DNA of 64,000 bases from Chrysopilus asiliformis (lineage: Eukaryota; Arthropoda; Insecta; Diptera; Rhagionidae), in assembly GCA_964034945.1 (NCBI GenBank), contig OZ035961.1:27753684-27817683 (forward strand), in the 5' to 3' direction. A program made the position numbers and the translations under genes. Each line of letters begins with the position of its first letter. Within the stretch, counting starts at the first letter, position 1. The notes under the pieces are model-generated. The model was not told the origin of the DNA. It ran no database searches and was given only the letters and a program-made list of their open reading frames with translations. Shown here in pieces: positions 43,198 to 54,120 of the stretch.

Positions 43198-45275
43198 TAT
43201 TCAATAAGTCATGCCCTAAAAAGAATTTCTGCCCACTTAAATTTTTACACTTTTAGGATAGAAAAAACTCCATTCAAAAAATTTTCGAAAAAGCGAGGCG
43301 AAGCAATTAGGGGGAGGGGGGATTGACGTATTTAAGAAACAGCCCATAAGAGCCGAACTTTAGAACAAGTTACAATTTCCAGATTTATAGGTGTTTTGAC
43401 TAAAATTTATGGAAAAAAAAATTTTTCACTAGGATTTTAGTTAATTTTATCAATTATTTTATCTGTTAAAAATATCAATCGTGATCTTGACCTTTTTAAA
43501 AATAAATCTTTTTATATGTAAAGATTTCTCAAGGTTTTAGGAACTCTTTGAATCCAACATTATTGCTTAAAATATCTTTAGATTTTTCGATAAGAATACA
43601 ATCTTAAAGCTCCATAAAACAAAACTTAAAAAGGTGCGGAGAATTCGAAACATCTCCGTAATTATTCGCTCATAAAAATGAATGTGAAAACAAAACGGTT
43701 TGCCGAAGTTATGATCTACATATATCAAGAGGTTAATGGAAGCGGTATTTTGTGGAGATCATTTTTTTTAATTAATTCCAACCTGCACCTTAAATTCTAT
43801 CTTAATACAAAGCTAAAGGTTTCGCAGTGTTACTTCATACGATTTCTCATAAGATAACAAGAGCAAAATCCAACATTTGGTTCACATAAATAATGCAAAA
43901 AAAATGATTATGAATAGACAAACGTGCATTCTAATTAAAACTCAATAAAAAGATTTATGCGTTTTCCAAAACCCATTTGTATCACTCTCAAATATTTTAA
44001 TGCAATAAAGAAAATAATCTTGTACAAGTATAACGAACTGCTCGTACCTTTTTCACTGTTCACTTGTTTTAATTGTAAAGCCATAAAATAGCAATCCCAC
44101 AATATACTTAATTTACATGGCCATAAGTCTTTCAATTGATTTTAATTACGTAAACACATCACCAAAAGCGTATCGAAAGTAAGCGCCACACAACATTTTT
44201 CCGCTTAACTAGAAGTCATATAAACAGCACACGAACAACAAACAACTCGAATATATGCTCAATTAAAACATATGTCACCCCGATATTAATTTGTAACAAT
44301 TAAATATTTTATAACTTGTCTAGGCCATAACATTTAACAGTTTCGGTTTTCGTTGTGCTCGATTCGAACTTTTCAACAGCAACAAGAAAAAAAAAAATAC
44401 AATATTGCAGTTCACGTCCATTTATGGAATTTATGCGTTCCATTCACGAGATTTTTTTTTTTTAAACTCAGTCAGTGGAAAAAATTGGGAACGTTTTAAG
44501 ACTTCAAGTCTAGCACAAATGCGGATTGCTCTGATTTTAATTTGTTATGGGGTTCATCGAACACGAATGAAATCTCTGTCTTAAATCGTCTTCTATAATA
44601 TATAAGATTTATTTTTTCTTATACACATTCAACAATATCGATGATTTCGCTCTATTTCACCAACCATAACCGAGTAAATGTAGTGTGAACAACGATATAG
44701 GAAACACGTAAACATGGGATGGATGCTATAAATTTTCTTTTAAACAAGAAGGATTAAACTTCAGAGAGAACAAAAAAAAATAGTATAAAAAACCAGCATA
44801 AACGAACGGAAAAAATATATAAATATAATCAGTAAAAATACGAGAAAAAATTATAAATATATTCAAGACAAAATTTTTTTTTCGAAATAAAAATACAGTC
44901 TGTATGAAGAGGTGTGGATGTAGCACATATGTCGCTTGGAAAATGGTGTATTTTAGCATGGCTCCCTTTCAAGTGTGTTGCCCGGAAAATGTTCGACGGA
45001 GCGCTTGAGAAATTCAATCACGAACTCATGAAAAATATACGAACGATTTACAGCCAACATAAATGCATGGATGGCATCAGGGAGTTTAAGTAAACCAACC
45101 AAAAATCAAGAGTTTTATCCTCTTTGAAATTTTCTTATTTTCGTCTTTTGGCGGTTTATCCAGAAGCATATAGCGAAATAATTCAAGGACTGTTTGTGGT
45201 GTCTGTTTGAAAGTCTCGACTAACGTTTGTAGAACTTGAAAATGTAGGGTAGACGGGACTGCATTTTATAGAAAA
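43198..45275. other. No gene or recognisable element seen
   Basis: A/T-rich. A minus-strand AAAAAG|GTACGAG near 44048 has no acceptor. No inverted ends or arrays noted. Confidence 0.4.
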
Positions 45276-45573
45276 CTAGCTTGCATACCCGTCGTTGCCG
45301 GGTTAAATTTTTTTCAATTTTTTTTTTATGGTCTATGTTGGAGCCAAACTTCAAGCCAATCGGCTCGGTAGTTTCCCCAAGAAAGAGTAACATAGCCCAA
45401 AAACTAAGTTTCAAAATCACTTTACCCCCTCCCCTTACTCCCCCACCCCTCGCGCTACTTTTCCGTATGTCTATGTTGGAACCAGAACTACCACAGACAC
45501 TCATGCCAAATTTCAAGTCAATCGGTTCAGCCGTTTTTGACAGACACCAACTCATTTTTATATATTAGTATGA
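45276..45573 (-). mobile_element. Non-autonomous Helitron, family F, copy F3
   Basis: Minus strand starts TCATACTAATATATAAAAAT at 45573 and ends with the ACCCGGCAACGACGGGT hairpin and CTAG at 45276. At 298 bp it is slightly shorter than F1, having lost most of the CAGACAGAC segment next to the TGTCTGTC start (the sequence goes from CCGTTTT directly to GACAGACACC). Confidence 0.86.
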
Positions 45574-45683
45574 TGATGTACAATATTTCAAAATCATAAG
45601 AGTTTTTTATATATTTATAGTCTAATATTTGTAAAATTTGATTTTCGAGGCTTACAAACTATACCATTTTTGCCTGAAAACTA

Positions 45684-46806
45684 AGAGGTCTTTCGATAAG
45701 GACGCTCGAAGTTTGTTAGGTTATAGAGGCCATGTTGTTAAAGCATCATCTGTCAAATTTGTTGTGAATTGTTCAGTAGTGTATGGCAAATAACCATGGA
45801 AGGTTATAGCGTTGACCAACGTGTGCAAATCATCAAATTTGTTGCAATTGGAAGTTGACTCAAATTTCGCCAAAACAATGATCTTTAGCAACGAGGCTCA
45901 TTTTTTGATGAATGGATATGTGAACAAGCAAAATTGTCGGATTTGGGGCGATACCAATCCACACGAGATACACCAGCAGCAAATGCATCCCAAAAAAGTC
46001 ACTGTTTGGTGCGGATTTTGGTCTAGCGAAATCATCGGTCCGTACTTCTTCCAAAACGAAACTGGTATTGCCATAACCGTCAACGGCGAGCGCTACAGAT
46101 GGATGATAAGTAACTTCTTGTGTTTCCAACAGGACGGCGCTACATGCCACACAGCGCATAGACATTCTACACGAGCGACTTGAGGGCATGTTTATCTCGC
46201 GCGGCGGCGACATGAGCTGGCCACCGAGATCGTGTGATTTAACGCACATAGACTTCTTCCTTTGGGGCTACCTTAAATCGCAGGTCTATGCGAATAAACC
46301 GCAAACAAATGATGCCCTCAAAGCCAACATACCAAACGACATCCAGCAAATTCAACCTGATTTATGCGACAATGTCATTGAAAATTGCACCTCCCGAATA
46401 CGTGCCACCAAGAAAGCCGCAGCGGACATTTGAACGACATTATATTCCAGTCTTACCCAAGAAACAATTTGTAACCATGGTTACAAAAAAAACCTTCAAT
46501 TTAGATTACATTTTGGTTACATTTTAGATGGTTTCCGAATAAACCCGCCAAAAACGGTTATTTTGAAACCAGCTTCTAAATAGGGTTTCTCAAACGTTTC
46601 TGAAAGGTTACAGAAACCAAATGTGAAACTTTTGAGTTTTGTTACCATGGTTTCAAATACGTTTTTTAACCGGAATGTAACCTCAAATTGTTACTTGGGT
46701 AATGCCATAGAATATTCTTTCAAACAAAGAACAATTGAGTGGATATGTCACACACAACTTGTTTTATTCACAAATAAAAATCGAGCGTCCTTATTGAAAG
46801 ACCCTT
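45684..46806 (+). pseudogene. Decayed Tc1/mariner-type transposon with transposase pseudogene
   Basis: TA flanks at 45682-45683 and 46807-46808; the ends carry GGTCTTTCGATAAGGACGCT and its complement. The ATG at 45795 opens MEGYSVDQRVQIIKF and meets a stop. In another frame transposase pieces follow: HFLMNGYVNKQNCRIWG, MHPKKVTVWCGFWSSEIIGP, VNGERYR, then QQDGATCHTA (second catalytic Asp). After a frame change comes WPPRSCDLTHIDFFLWGY (third catalytic Asp). The position expected for the first Asp reads Asn (FSNEAHF). About 20 residues before QQDGATCH are missing and there is a frame break after CHTA. A MITE at 46456-46699 interrupts the 3' end. The enzyme is certainly inactive. Related deletion derivatives lie at 24244 and 51410. 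Confidence 0.88.
46456..46699. mobile_element. 244-bp MITE inside the mariner-type element
   Basis: TA flanks at 46454-46455 and 46700-46701. The ends CCCAAGAAACAATTTG and CAAATTGTTACTTGGG are inverted repeats with one difference. The inner part repeats GTAACCATGGTTAC-like and GAAACC phrases. Inserted after the transposon decayed or moved. Confidence 0.84.
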
Positions 46807-46824
46807 TAGATCAATTTTTACTAC

Positions 46825-46975
46825 CTCTGCTATAGAGGGCAAATATTGTATTTCATGACGAAGACCGACTCGAGAACGGAGACAGATAGAAACTATTTGA
46901 TCAGGAAAAGTACCGTTACCTAATAACGTATATCTCCAATACAATTTTTTTTTGAAAAAATACGGTTTTCATGTG
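46825..46975 (+). repeat. Repeat family A fragment, copy A4
   Basis: Starts TACCTCTGCTATAGAGGGCA and GACTCGAGAACGGAGACAGA, as in A1, then is cut by the insertion of C2 at 46976. Confidence 0.6.
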
Positions 46976-47942
46976 CACTCTAGAAAATTTTATTGTAATT
47001 TTACCCCTATAATAGTAGGAAACCATTTTCCTACTATAATAGTGGTAAAACTACACCGAGTCGTAATGGCTTAAAAGCTATGTATTTTTACTCATTTTGT
47101 GGCGTACAAAAGCCACTTTTACGGGGGAACTTTAAAATAAATAAGACGTAAGAGTACAGTACTGGTGTAAACTTACGACATTTTTTGTTTAAAATTAAAC
47201 CGAAAATAGTGTAATAACTATCATGGGTATTTAAAATTACCACATTTTTGTTATAATTTTCCTCCTGTTTGGTAGCAAAACCGCGTCTTAAGGTGTAATT
47301 TTACGACATTTTTTGTTTAAAATTACACCGAAAATGGTATTAGAATTTCTCGGCTTATACGGTCTGCAAAAACAAAAAATAATAATTATATTATTTTTGC
47401 GGATGTTTTCACATCCAAATTTCCCCCCAACAGGTCGGGCATGTCTGCCCAGAAAACCTATCATGTGCCTGTTTCTGGTATGGAAGCTGGCTCACCGTCA
47501 TGAGAGCCTGCTTTACCAGCTTCCACGCAGGCTTACAGGATTTTGGTGGAGTAAAACTCGATTCGAGTATTTATACTCCGATTCCACAAACCTTATGCGA
47601 ATTATAAGGTTAAGGCAACATAGCTGCATCAAACCAGGGCGAATATCCGTCAACTGCATTGTGAAATAATGAAATTGTCCGTTCAATAATGCAAAAATAC
47701 CCTGTGAGCGTGTTTTTACACCAAAATGAGAGTAAAAATACGATTATTGGTCGAAATTTTACGCAAGGTTTCAAATTACCCTATTTCTAGTGTAAGATTA
47801 ATGTTTTTTGGGGTGATTTTACAACTTAAATGGTGTGCGAGCTAAATTCTGATTTTTTTTTCGAAATTTTACGACGTTTTTGTAAATTTACCCCGTTTTT
47901 ACCCCATTTTTCGGTTTATATTCAAATCCATTTTCTACAGTG
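46976..47942 (-). mobile_element. MITE family C, copy C2 (967 bp)
   Basis: The ends CACTCTAGAAAAT and ATTTTCTACAGTG match C1 in reverse. The flanks are TG on both sides (46974-46975 and 47943-47944). It contains the near-end hairpin (CCTACTATAATAG and its complement, 47010-47045) and many GTAAAATTACACC-type phrases. It is longer than C1 mainly by extra sequence around 47160-47280 and 47440-47530. Confidence 0.83.
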
Positions 47943-48123
47943 TGCGTAATTCGATTATTCTTGCATTTGGTGTCGATAACTCATTTTCGTCAAAAAGTGG
48001 AGATGACCGGTTTTTGGCACCGATGTCTACAATTCTCTGTCGCCAACACAAGATCTAATACTAATTTTAACCATTAGATGTTAGGAGGCCCACGACATTT
48101 TTTTTGTCATAATTTGTCGTTAC

Positions 48124-48760
48124 TTATTTAAGAACGGATTTTATTGAACAAAATATATAGGACGGATCGTCCAGTTTTACCCTACAACCGCTTGCATTTT
48201 CAAATGTGCTCCAACTAAAGAAATATATATATATGGGTAAAAGTACAAAATTTAAAAAAAAACAGTTCTGAACATATTCCATAGATTTTAGCCGACAAAA
48301 TGCCGACATTAGTACGTATACAGAAGATGTTTCTTGGCTTATAATAATCCCACTTGACATGGACGAATTGTTAGTTATGCCTGGAATCACATATGTGGTG
48401 TGCATACTGGATAAATTCACTTATGGATAATATATATTTGGGTACATCTCATTTCGAACTAAAACTACACATGTTTTAACTTTTAAGTAACCAATTACAA
48501 ATTGCCCGCCATCAGATTTCTTATGCATCTCTGCGACGTTGTCTTTTGACTGGAAACTTAGTCTGGTACGCCTCGAAATAGCAGCACATGTTCTTGATTT
48601 CCTTCTCGAGACGTTTTGAAATTGCGTCGAATGCATACGAGATTTGAATATTTATAGAAACCCTCGGCGACTCAAGTAATTTGTACTCATAATATTCATC
48701 AGTTTGTATTCTATGTTTATTAATGTAAAAAAAATGTGTACAAAAAAACGTGAATTTCAA
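48124..48760 (-). pseudogene. Coding-like relic in two frames, family unknown
   Basis: On the minus strand one frame reads HRIQTDEYYEYKLLESPRVS and ISKRLEKEIKNMCCYFEAYQ, and stops at 48521 after RQRRRDA. Overlapping it, another frame reads EMHKKSDGGQFVIGYLKVKT, runs to NEMYPNIYYP, then a single stop, then NLSSMHTTYVIPGITNNSSM. The change of frame at about 48525-48535 and the single stop at 48421-48423 look like lesions in an older coding sequence. No splice sites or motif let me name it. It could be a decayed mobile element ORF or chance. Confidence 0.25.
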
Positions 48761-49197
48761 TTTAACTTTGGATTGCGTGCTGCAAAATTGAATATAAATG
48801 TTTCTACTTAGGATTTACAGAATAATTCTGAATGTATTAAAAGTTACAATGTTGCTGCCGTATGAATTTTCCGCAGCGAAACAATAATTGCATAGAGATG
48901 AGATTAAATTAAACATGAGTAAAATTTATGATTAAATTTATTGCGATGAAAATTAGAATTTATTTTAATATTTTTATTATTTCCTAAAATTATTTCAAAT
49001 AGCAAAAAGACTTGTTTCGAACGCAAACATAAATAAATGTAGACATTTTTTGACAAAATTTCAAACTATAAAACTTGTAAGGCAACAATAAATGTTCATC
49101 ATCATGTATTTTTATAGCAAAAAGGGTAAAATGCACCCAACGCTGTATAAATTTTTTATTTAATATCTACTGCTAGCAATGAAATGATAATACTTAC

Positions 49198-49262
49198 CTT
49201 TGGTATAATTATTGTACTTCCAACCTTGTACGCGCCACCAAAGTAATTTTCATTACTTGCTT
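49198..49262 (-). CDS. Candidate 65-nt coding exon of a minus-strand gene
   Basis: The minus strand has a long pyrimidine tract and acceptor (TTTTTTTTTTACAG) before 49262 and a consensus donor (AAAG|GTAAGTAT) after 49198. Only one frame is open: after completing a split codon it reads ASNENYFGGAYKVGSTIIIPK and ends in phase 0. A second donor-like site, AACGAG|GTAAGACT at about 49450-49449, could be the preceding exon's end, but that side has an in-frame stop four codons upstream, so the upstream exon is unknown. The phase-0 exit suits the candidate exon at 40139. The peptide (Gly, Tyr, Ile-rich) is not recognised. Good splice signals on both sides and a lack of repeats support a real exon. 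Confidence 0.5.
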
Positions 49263-50540
49263 CTGTAAAAAAAAAAGAAAAAAAAAATACTATATTTGAA
49301 AAAATATTAAATAACATTTTTATGTCGTTGTTTTCAATTTATTTGGTACTAATATCAGAATAAAATTTTAACAAAACGACTTCTGATTGCATTGAACCAA
49401 GCAAGTCAGCCGCTAACAAAATGCAAGTCAGCCAGCAATAAAGTCTTACCTCGTTTAATTTAAGTGCATTTCATAAAAAAAAAAACAAATTTGCATTTCG
49501 TACGTATTTCACATTTATAAAATGTCTGAGTGACATTCTTAAGTTAAATTCTGGTTTTTGCTCCTTTTTGCATCATCAGAATAAAAACTTGCAATGCGCG
49601 AATGATAATTTTTTGCTGTTCTTCCATAATTTCGGAATTCTGAAGAAAAATTGTAAAATATCATCAGTCTCAAAAATTTGAATCTTCTCGTTTTAAATAA
49701 TGCAAAGAAGGTAAACAAATAAACAGAAAAAAAACATTTATGAGATCTCATGGGTGTGGTTAAGTTTTCATAGTGCAAGCGACGGGCAATTGGCTTCTTG
49801 GTCGCACAACATTTTCTCCAACAGTTCATAAAAATGAAATTTCATGGCGCAATTCGAGTGGCAGAGTGGCAAAAGATAAGGTAAATATCGCGTTTAGTTG
49901 ATTGATTTATTAGTTTGTTGAAAGAATAACTGAATGTTGAAGTTTTTCCCAAATTTTTTTGGAAATGCATTTTTTATGATAATTTTTTCTCAGTTTTTTT
50001 TGGTGATTATTTAAAAAGTTTTGTTATTTTGGCTCGTGCACTAAATGCAATCGAGAGAAGTTGATGAGATTTTTATGGTATTTAAATGAAGTTCGAAATT
50101 TATAGAGGTTTTAATGCATTTTTACTAAACAGGTGGAATTATGTTTGGAAGATCATTGACTTAATTATTCATTGGACAAGAATTTAAAAATCGCAGAAAA
50201 ATATGGTCTTACAAAAATAATAAAATTCATAACACTTTCACAAAAACTAAGACAAATTCATATAAACAAAAAGTGTCTAGAATATGATTTTAAAAAACTT
50301 TTCCACAGCTGAACCTTTTGAAAATTTAGTAAAATCATGAAAAAATATCAGTTGTGTAGGATGGCTTATAAACAAACAAACATCGATTATTTTAATTTTT
50401 TGGACCGAACTATTTTACAAATTATTTTAGAGAGGGGCGGAGGGGTTTCCCTTCAAGTTTTTCCCCAGAAAGTCGTTTTTAGAAATTAAAGAAAGGAAAA
50501 ATTTTTTAGGAATACCATCAAATTTTAATTTTTTTTTTTT
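49263..50540. other. Probable intron or flank; one opposite-strand exon-like frame
   Basis: At 49834 on the plus strand an ATG in good context opens MKFHGAIRVAEWQKIR and reaches AAG|GTAAATAT at about 49880; no following exon was found. The minus frame at 49539-49829 lacks motifs. The rest is A/T-rich. Confidence 0.35.
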
Positions 50541-50975
50541 TTTGATGGTCAATGTTGGAGCCAAACTCCAGACCAATCGGCTCGGTAGTTTCCCCGCGAA
50601 AGAGTAACATAGAGGGAAAACTAAGTTTCGAGATTTCTTTACCCCCTCTCCGTACTCCCCCTACCTGTCCGGCTATTTTTTTTTAATGGGTCTATGAGGG
50701 AGCTGGACCCCCGAAGAACATCTATGCCAAATTTCAGGCCAATCGGTTCAGTAGTTTCCCCACGAAAGAGTAACATAGCGCAAAAACTAAGTTTCGAAAT
50801 CTCTTTACCCCCTCCCCTTACTCCCCCACCCCTCGCGCTACTTTTCCGTATGCCTATGTTGGAACCAGAACTACCACAGACACTCATGCCAAATTTCAAG
50901 TCAATCGGTTCAGCCGTTTTTGCGTGAAAAAGGAACAGACAGACAGACACCAACTCATTTTTATTTTTAGTATGA
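50541..50975 (-). mobile_element. Helitron family F, copy F4, 3' end missing
   Basis: Minus strand starts TCATACTAAAAATAAAAATG at 50975 and carries two internal F units; the other side breaks off at TGGTCAATGTTGGAGCC next to a T run, without the hairpin and CTAG. Truncated insertion or later deletion. Confidence 0.75.
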
Positions 50976-51409
50976 TTATGTTTTGAACCGAACAGTTTTA
51001 CAAATTATTTTAGAATTACGAATATTGAAATAAAAGTAACAGTGATTTTAAAATATCACAATGTAGTTCATAACAAATATACATTTCATTCAGTTGTGAT
51101 AAACACAAAACTTCCCTCTGCAATATTTAGTTTCGGAAAAAAAACATGTGAAAAAATATTTTTTTGAATATCTTGAGAACCGTTAAGGATAAGTAAAAAC
51201 CGTTCAAAGAAAAAATGCAGGAATTTTTATTTCCTTTGAATCTAGTTATATGCATTTTTTCATAATAGCGCATAGTTTTCGAGAAATTTTCAAAAAAACC
51301 GAGAAATTTGCAAAAAAATCAATTTTTTTGAAATATTTTGAGAACCGTTAGAGGTACATATAAACCGTTATGTAGGAAATTTTATTTTCTATAACCTTGG
51401 TTATATATC

Positions 51410-51755
51410 GGGTCTTTCAATAAGGACATAACAATTTTGTATTTAAATAAAACACAATAATTGAGATATCGGGCTGAAATTTATTCCAGGTGTAGTGGAC
51501 ATGTTACATTTAAATCGCATGAGCGAGGTGGCCATTCGACCGGACCATTTCTCGAGATTACACGATTGCGACCATCGACTCAGAATTTCGGTAGTAAGTT
51601 TTAATAATTTCCAAATGTTGCTCGTTCGTGAACTTCACCATGATAAAAATGCAAACCTTGACTGACGTTTTAGCATTGCCAGATCATAAAAAAAAGTTTT
51701 AGGGTGTGTTTTTTATTAAAATACAAAATTGTTATGTCCCTATTGAAAGACCCTT
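51410..51755 (-). mobile_element. Deletion derivative of the mariner-type transposon, N2
   Basis: TA flanks at 51408-51409 and 51756-51757; the ends TCGGGTCTTTCAATAAGGAC and GTCCCTATTGAAAGACCCTT are inverted. On the minus strand it opens with the same ATGGTGAAGTTCACGAACGA transposase start as N1 and carries the same internal junction, but lacks a further segment present in N1 (so 346 bp). Inactive. Confidence 0.84.
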
Positions 51756-51871
51756 TACATTTTTTCATAAAAACATATGATTTTCGAGGGATTTTCAAGG
51801 AACCGATTTTTTTTCGAGAAATTTTCAAAAAAATTGTATGGATCTCCCCCGTATCTCACCCGTTATAGCTA

Positions 51872-51957
51872 CACAGAAAAAAAAGTGATTAGTAAATTCA
51901 AAAAAATTCAAAATCAACGAAAATTGTAGGTGAATTTACTAATCACTTTTTACTGTG
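51872..51957. mobile_element. 86-bp mini-MITE
   Basis: TA flanks at 51870-51871 and 51958-51959. CACAGAAAAAAAAGTGATTA, then GTAAATTCA, faces its complement (TGAATTTACTAATCACTTTT, TACTGTG), so most of the element is one hairpin. Inserted in A5. Confidence 0.82.
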
Positions 51958-52222
51958 TACGATTACTTTCCCAAAAGTTGACAGAACACTACTATTTTTG
52001 TAAAACTTATTTATAAAAAATTTCAAGTCGCTAGGTCAACGCATTATTTATGTAAAGTTATTTAAGATACGTACAATGGACAGACCGACAGACAGATTCA
52101 CGGACATCCCCATAATTTTGCCTGAAACGGATTTCGTACTGATCAGAAATTTTCTATCTGCCCCCGTTGTCGAGTCGGTCTCCATCATAAATACAATACT
52201 TTCCTTCTACAGAAGGCAAAAG

Positions 52223-52515
52223 CAGAGAACAAATAATCTAGAGAATAAACTGTTAGAACAAATTTTTGACAAATTTCCCCTTCGAAGGGGGGAAAAATGT
52301 CCCTATCATTCACTAGCTACGGCCTAAAAGTTAATTACTTTTAGACTAGGGAGCACGAAGCAGAGAGAACATTTATCGTCGTATCTATGAGATGGAGGAA
52401 TCGAATGGATAATTGTTTCCGTGTTACATCGGATCCTCTTGCTTCATCTCACAGTGGAAAAATTTTCTCTAAAAATTTGTTCTAAGAGTTTATTCTCTAG
52501 ATTATTTGTTCTCTG
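52223..52515. mobile_element. hAT-like MITE with 46-bp inverted ends
   Basis: The ends CAGAGAACAAATAATCTAGA and its complement continue for about 46 bp with very few differences. A 7-bp direct duplication (GCAAAAG) flanks it at 52216-52222 and 52516-52522. CAGAG-type ends with a duplication of about 8 bp suggest hAT. It sits at the terminal hairpin of A5. No transposase. Confidence 0.82.
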
Positions 52516-52522
52516 GCAAAAG

Positions 52523-54035
52523 TAACAATTGCCCCCAGAAATTTAAGAAGTTTTGGATCTTTTTAAGAACTACCTATAGATGTGAAAGACGTACATACAA
52601 TTTGGTAACATTTTGTTAGTAAAAGCTTTCAGCTCAAGAAAATAATCCGATTAGGTGATCATAAACAAGGGATCGAAAATTGGCGAAATTTCATTGGTGT
52701 AATATCGTGATTGTATCTTTTCTACAAACAGCAAAAATAATAGTCCTTTCGACTGCAATTTCCTTCTATCGGACATTGTCCTATTAATTTATAAAGCAAA
52801 CAAACAATAAACAGTCTTCTCCTGGCTCAATTTAGATACTTTTCATACTCCAGAAGAAGTCTGAAAGAATTTTACCCTCCTATGGGGAAAATCGAAACTA
52901 AAGCAAATAACACGGCAGGGTTTTGTGTTTTTAAACCAAAGCAGAAAAACATATAAAATCAACCGACGAATAGCACTTAAGCGCCAAGAACGAAAGAAAA
53001 ACATGCACACTCCATTAATTTTTCCATGAGCAAAACTAGTGTTGTAACACTATGATGGGCATGAAAAACCATATAATCACTTTCGATATATACTGCCGTC
53101 GTGTTTTCCCTTGAATTTCCTCCGTTCACTGTAAAACATCATCATCATCAACATCATGATGAAACATTGCACTTCGATTACATCGAAGCGAATCATTTTT
53201 GTCCTGGGGACAGCCTTTCTCATGTTACCAAAGGAAAATAATTATATAGATTTTCACTTAATAGGGAAAATGCCAACATTTCACTCGGTGTTGAGTTTGA
53301 GTTCGAGTGTATACCTCGTCATACTCTAAAAGGCGTTGGAAATGTACACCATAAGTATTCAATAAATTAAAAATGTTTGTTTATCCCTTGGTACATGACA
53401 TATAACTTTCGTAAATTGGCAGCAGACCACAGCACATGTCTGGCAATGTTGACATTCTTACATGAAATCAATTTTGTTAAGTAAAAATTCTTCCAACATA
53501 TCCAATCTTCGTGCTATCTCTTTAAGATTTTAAAATTCTAAAACAAGTTACGATAGATATTACTTTCAAAAGAAATCCAATTTTCTAAAAAGTAAAGTTT
53601 CACCTCTTCTCTCTTTCTCTCTTCCCCTTCTCATAAATGCCTAAACACAAGAAGGAAAATATCGTTACAGATATATAAGATAGCTTCAAGATAAACATTC
53701 GTATACTGTATGATCTACAGACATATTTATGTATGGATGAATCTAAATTCAGTGAATCTTCAGCCTGCCGAGGGGAGAAACTCATAAAGGATGTGATAAG
53801 GATATGCTTTCTCCATATACAACAACGCACAGCAAAAAAAAAGAATAAGAAAAAAATAAGAATTTTTTCCCATTTCATGAATATATTTATTTTCCTCCGG
53901 CATTTGAATACTCGCTTACATCGCAAAAGATTGAGAAGCAATGTGCCGTGAAAAAAGGAAGAGCATCAATGGGATTTTCTTTCCTCATGTTCGTTGCTTT
54001 TATTTTTATACTCTTTATGAGAATCATATAGAAGT
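52523..54035. other. No gene or recognisable element seen
   Basis: A/T-rich. A minus-strand segment between CTTGTGTTTAG and GAGAAGAG|GTGAAA near 53603-53640 is purine-repeat-like and not accepted as an exon. Around 53135-53165 an ATCATC run occurs. Confidence 0.4.
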
Positions 54036-54120
54036 ATATTAGATTTCGTAATAATCGAACCAATCATCGGCCACAAAAAATGTGTGAGAATACAAAAGAT
54101 TTTAATTTCCGCATGTCCGT

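Larger units (their letters stand above)
51080..52240 (-). mobile_element. Repeat family A, copy A5, carrying three insertions
   Basis: Reversed A copy: CAGTTGTGATAAACACAAAA, repeated CTTGAGAACCGTTAAGGATA units, then TTCAAGTCGCTAGGTCAACG, a GACAGACCGACAGACAG stretch, CGGATTTCGTACTGATCAGA, GTCGAGTCGGTCTCCATCAT and CTTTCCTTCTACAGAAGGCA. It is broken by a mariner-type derivative (51410-51755), a mini-MITE (51872-51957) and a hAT-like MITE (from 52223). Confidence 0.72.
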
